A stretch of DNA of 8,335 nt, from positions 1 through 8,335 of the forward strand of contig CAMBRJ010000101.1 of NCBI GenBank assembly GCA_945870175.1. Reading direction: 5' to 3'. The position numbers and the translations under genes were made by a program. This document shows positions 6,459 through 8,335 of the stretch, piece after piece. Each line of letters begins with the position of its first letter. The first letter of the stretch is position 1. Origin of the DNA: Gemmatimonas phototrophica (lineage in GTDB: Bacteria > Gemmatimonadota > Gemmatimonadetes > Gemmatimonadales > Gemmatimonadaceae). Below the pieces are notes generated by a model. The model did not search any database and had not been told where the DNA came from. It saw nothing but the letters and a program-made list of their open reading frames with translations.

Positions 6459-6733
6459 AGGCCGTGCTCCAGTAGAAGAAACAGAAAACGCGGACCCCTG
6501 AAGGAGTCCGCGTCGCATACCGCGTACCTCCCTGATCGACACCCACCAGGGGCGCGAAGAAGAGACACGGTGTCGATCGACTCCAGCAGCACACCTCACG
6601 CAGCACTGAAGCTCGCGTGAGGGCCGAAGGGTGGGACCGGCGTCGCTGCCGGCCCGCTTCTCAATTGTGAACACGGAATTGGTCCCGCATTCTGCGCCTG
6701 CCACAGAACATCTACGGCAGTGATAACCTCACA
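6459..6733 (-). promoter_or_regulatory. Structured 5' leader of the infC operon
   Basis: This gene-free leader shows three consecutive strong stems on the transcribed strand. Stem 1 is 6655-6633, GGGCCGGC with GCCGGTCCC, one bulge. Stem 2 is 6621-6595, CTCACGC plus AGC with GCT plus GCGTGAG, one bulged G, six-base loop. Stem 3 is 6578-6569 with 6543-6534, GATCGACACC/GGTGTCGATC, ten perfect pairs, 25-base loop. A GGGAGG site (6532-6527) and an ATG (6518) follow immediately, then the terminator hairpin, then a second ribosome site and the ATT start. The arrangement resembles ribosomal-protein attenuator leaders such as the infC-rpmI-rplT leader controlled by L20 in Bacillus. The ligand (L20, IF3 or ribosome occupancy) cannot be told from sequence. 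I recognise no known Rfam leader here. Confidence 0.55.
6475..6512 (-). terminator. Intrinsic terminator (attenuator) in the infC leader
   Basis: A 10-bp GC-rich stem (CGCGGACTCC/GGGGTCCGCG, one G-U pair, TTCA loop; arms 6512-6503 and 6498-6489) is followed directly by TTTTCTGTTTCTTCT on the transcribed strand. This is a textbook Rho-independent terminator. It lies after the leader stems and before the infC ATT start, starting only four bases after the upstream ATG. It therefore probably acts as a conditional attenuator for the whole translation operon; it cannot be the terminator of the hydrolase gene unless that gene shares the transcript. Confidence 0.75.
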
Positions 6734-6761
6734 AAGCTAGACGCCCGAGGCGCAACGTCAA
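6734..6761 (-). promoter_or_regulatory. Possible sigma-70-type promoter of the infC operon
   Basis: TTGACG (6761-6756) and TAGCTT (6739-6734) are spaced by 16 bases, a good -35 box and a weak -10 box. They lie just after the hydrolase stop at the head of the structured leader, which is where a promoter for infC would be expected. The match is modest and could be chance. Confidence 0.35.
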
Positions 6762-6787
6762 GGGGCACTACCACTTCCGGGCGAGAT

Positions 6788-7663
6788 TCACTCCGCCAAG
6801 CGGTAGCTCTTGCCATCATGCATCACACGGCCGAACCCCACCGTGGCGTCATGCTCGAAGATCAGTAGCCAGTCGTCTCGCAGGGCGTCGGCCAGCAAGG
6901 CCCGCTTCGATTCGAGGGTCACGAGCGGTTCTACGTCGTATCCCATAATCCACGGGAGCGGCAGATGGTGCGCCGTGGGGACGACATCCCCGAGGAAGCA
7001 CGCCGTCTCACCGCCAGAATGGAGGAGCACGCTTTGGTGAAACGGCGTGTGCCCAGGCGTCAGCCGAACGGAGATCCCAGGCAAAATCTCCCGATCACCC
7101 GTGATGAAGTCGAACCGGTCGGCCGCCACGATCGCGCCCCAATTCGCCGGGAAGTAGCTCGCCGAGGTCCGCTCGTTCGGGTGCTCGGCGTACGCCCGCT
7201 CACCCGCCTGCACGACGAATCGCGCATTGGGGAACGTGGCGTGGACTTCGCCAGCTGGGTTCCGCCACGTGTTGCCGCCGGCGTGGTCAAAATGGAGGTG
7301 CGTGTTGATCACGAGCCGCACGTCGTCTGGCGAAAACCCGGCCTCCCGGATCCCATCTTCAAGCGCCGTACGCCCGTCAGCGCCGTCGTTCTCCGCCCCG
7401 TAGATCTCGTGAAACTTCGGAGTTTCTTTGTTGCCGAGTCCCGTGTCGATCAGCACGAGACCGTCATCATGTTCGACCAGCAGGCAGCGCATCCCCAGAG
7501 GAATGCGGTTCTTGCCGTCGGCCGCAAGGCGACGTTCCCAGAGGGTCTTGGGGACGACTCCGAACATGGCGCCGCCGTCGAGCTGCTGCCCACCGGCTTG
7601 AATGGCGTGGATGCGCCAGCGACCCAGCGTACGCGTATCGAGCAACGGAAGCGGAACAGTCAC
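6788..7663 (-). CDS. MBL-fold metallo-hydrolase (lactonase-like)
   Basis: Metallo-beta-lactamase-fold hydrolase of 291 residues. The dinuclear zinc ligands are visible: THLHFDHAGG (H122, H124, D126, H127), GHTPFH (H205), FLGDVV (D226) and FEHD (H271). The N-terminal segment LDGGAMFGVVPKTLW is characteristic of the branch that includes AHL-lactonase-like and YtnP-type enzymes. Substrate cannot be decided; lactone hydrolysis or quorum quenching is only a possibility. There is no signal peptide from the chosen start, so it is probably cytoplasmic. I chose GTG at 7663-7661 because it overlaps the exonuclease TGA (GTGA) and is preceded by GAGGA. The frame is open to an ATG at 7774, but that lies in exonuclease sequence and reads as low-complexity Arg/Pro. 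It probably forms a two-gene unit with the exonuclease. Confidence 0.9.
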   Translation of the reverse strand: MTVPLPLLDTRTLGRWRIHAIQAGGQQLDGGAMFGVVPKTLWERRLAADGKNRIPLGMRCLLVEHDDGLVLIDTGLGNKETPKFHEIYGAENDGADGRTALEDGIREAGFSPDDVRLVINTHLHFDHAGGNTWRNPAGEVHATFPNARFVVQAGERAYAEHPNERTSASYFPANWGAIVAADRFDFITGDREILPGISVRLTPGHTPFHQSVLLHSGGETACFLGDVVPTAHHLPLPWIMGYDVEPLVTLESKRALLADALRDDWLLIFEHDATVGFGRVMHDGKSYRLAE

Positions 7664-8295
7664 GCGAGATAGTCCTCGGAAGCAGGAAGCGGGAACGCGC
7701 GGCGGCGGCGATCGCTCGCCGTCTGCCTTCGTTTCGCCGTTGGCGCGGATAGCAGTTTCTCGAGCGCAGGCCACGAACGAACACCCTCGTCTTCCGCAAT
7801 ACGCAGCATCCGCACGAGCGCCTGAGCAGTGGCGACGGCATCCCCCTCGGCACGGTGTCGCGCCGCGATCTCAATGCCGAAGTATCGCGTGACGTGGTCG
7901 AGTGATTTGCGCGGCAGCGTGGGCAACAGCACGCGCGCCAAGCGAACGGTACACAGCTTCGGGCCGGCCAGCACATGGCCAATGCCGCGACCGAGCTCTT
8001 CGCCGACGAACCGCCAGTCGAACGCTGCGTTGTGGGCGGTGAACACCTGTCCCGCGAGGCGTTCCACCACGGTGGGGGCGATGTCCCGGAACGTGGGCTG
8101 ATCGCGCACCATTTCCCATGAAATTTGCGTCAACTGCGTGATGTATGGCGGAATCGGACGCTGCGGATTGACCAGCTGCGCGTACACGTCGACGACCGCG
8201 CCGCCGCGCACATGCGCGATCGCGATCTCCGTAATCCGGTCGCCGGCCAGGGCGCTCGTCCCGGTCGTTTCGACGTCGACCACGGCAAAGTTCAC
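7660..8295 (-). CDS. DnaQ-like (DEDDh) 3'-5' exonuclease
   Basis: Member of the epsilon/DnaQ RNase T-like exonuclease family, which removes nucleotides from DNA or RNA 3' ends using two metal ions. All five DEDDh residues are visible: FAVVDVETTG (D7, E9; ExoI), TAHNAAFDWRFV (D93; ExoII) and ARHRAEGDAVATAQ (H147, D152; ExoIII). The C terminus (about 185-211) is basic and carries no further domain. At 211 residues it is a stand-alone exonuclease, not a PolC or DinG fusion in the part seen. The start is unsure: GTG at 8295-8293 is used here, but the frame stays open to the window edge with residues ending SGSLDD, so the true start may be upstream and the gene partial. Whether it is the replicative proofreading subunit or a repair or RNA enzyme cannot be decided. 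Confidence 0.9.
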   Translation of the reverse strand: MNFAVVDVETTGTSALAGDRITEIAIAHVRGGAVVDVYAQLVNPQRPIPPYITQLTQISWEMVRDQPTFRDIAPTVVERLAGQVFTAHNAAFDWRFVGEELGRGIGHVLAGPKLCTVRLARVLLPTLPRKSLDHVTRYFGIEIAARHRAEGDAVATAQALVRMLRIAEDEGVRSWPALEKLLSAPTAKRRQTASDRRRRAFPLPASEDYLA

Positions 8296-8335
8296 GTCGT
8301 CCAGTGAGCCCGACGACGCTCCCTCCGACCGGTCG

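Noticed and set aside
5559..6620. Plus-strand reading frame of 353 codons
   Set aside because: Antisense to rplT, rpmI, infC and the leader, all of which are firmly identified on the other strand or structured as a leader.
6765..6787. Terminator for the MBL hydrolase gene
   Set aside because: No GC stem followed by a T-run is visible directly after its stop; the nearest terminator is the one in the infC leader.
1..8335. Defence system, mobile element, CRISPR array, tRNA or rRNA
   Set aside because: All coding space is filled by conserved housekeeping genes; no transposase, array of repeats or cloverleaf was seen.

Overview
The window is a dense, GC-rich (roughly 65% by eye) stretch of bacterial chromosome in which every supported gene lies on the minus strand. 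Reading in the direction of transcription (high to low coordinates), it holds a DnaQ-type exonuclease, a metallo-beta-lactamase-fold hydrolase, infC (IF3), rpmI (L35), rplT (L20), pheS, pheT, a small coiled-coil protein, zapA, a likely 6S RNA and the N-terminal part of rny (RNase Y). The gene order, GC content, ZapA and a membrane-anchored RNase Y point to a Gram-negative, non-proteobacterial or deltaproteobacteria-like lineage. Gemmatimonadota is my best guess, but this is inference because no rRNA or other marker is present.

Region by region. (1) 8335-6788: exonuclease and hydrolase, joined by a GTGA stop/start overlap. (2) 6787-6459: a gene-free stretch of about 330 bases. It carries a possible promoter, a chain of three strong hairpins, a Shine-Dalgarno plus ATG, and a textbook intrinsic terminator, all just upstream of the probable infC start. 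This looks like a structured attenuator leader for the translation operon. (3) 6458-4121: infC, rpmI, rplT and pheS, the conserved translation cluster also seen in E. coli (there preceded by thrS, absent here). (4) 4124-945: pheT, a coiled-coil gene that may play a ZapB-like role, and zapA, all joined by overlapping stop/start codons, so that phenylalanyl-tRNA synthetase is co-transcribed with cell-division genes. (5) 942-774: a 169-nt rod-like RNA fold directly after the zapA stop, the classic place for 6S RNA (ssrS). (6) 696-1: rny, cut by the window edge at its KH domain.

Together the genes serve translation initiation, ribosome assembly, Phe-tRNA charging, Z-ring assembly, growth-phase control of RNA polymerase and mRNA decay. 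I see no mobile element, CRISPR, tRNA, rRNA or defence system. The points of real interest are RNA-level: the infC leader with its probable ATT start codon, and the unannotated 6S-like RNA.
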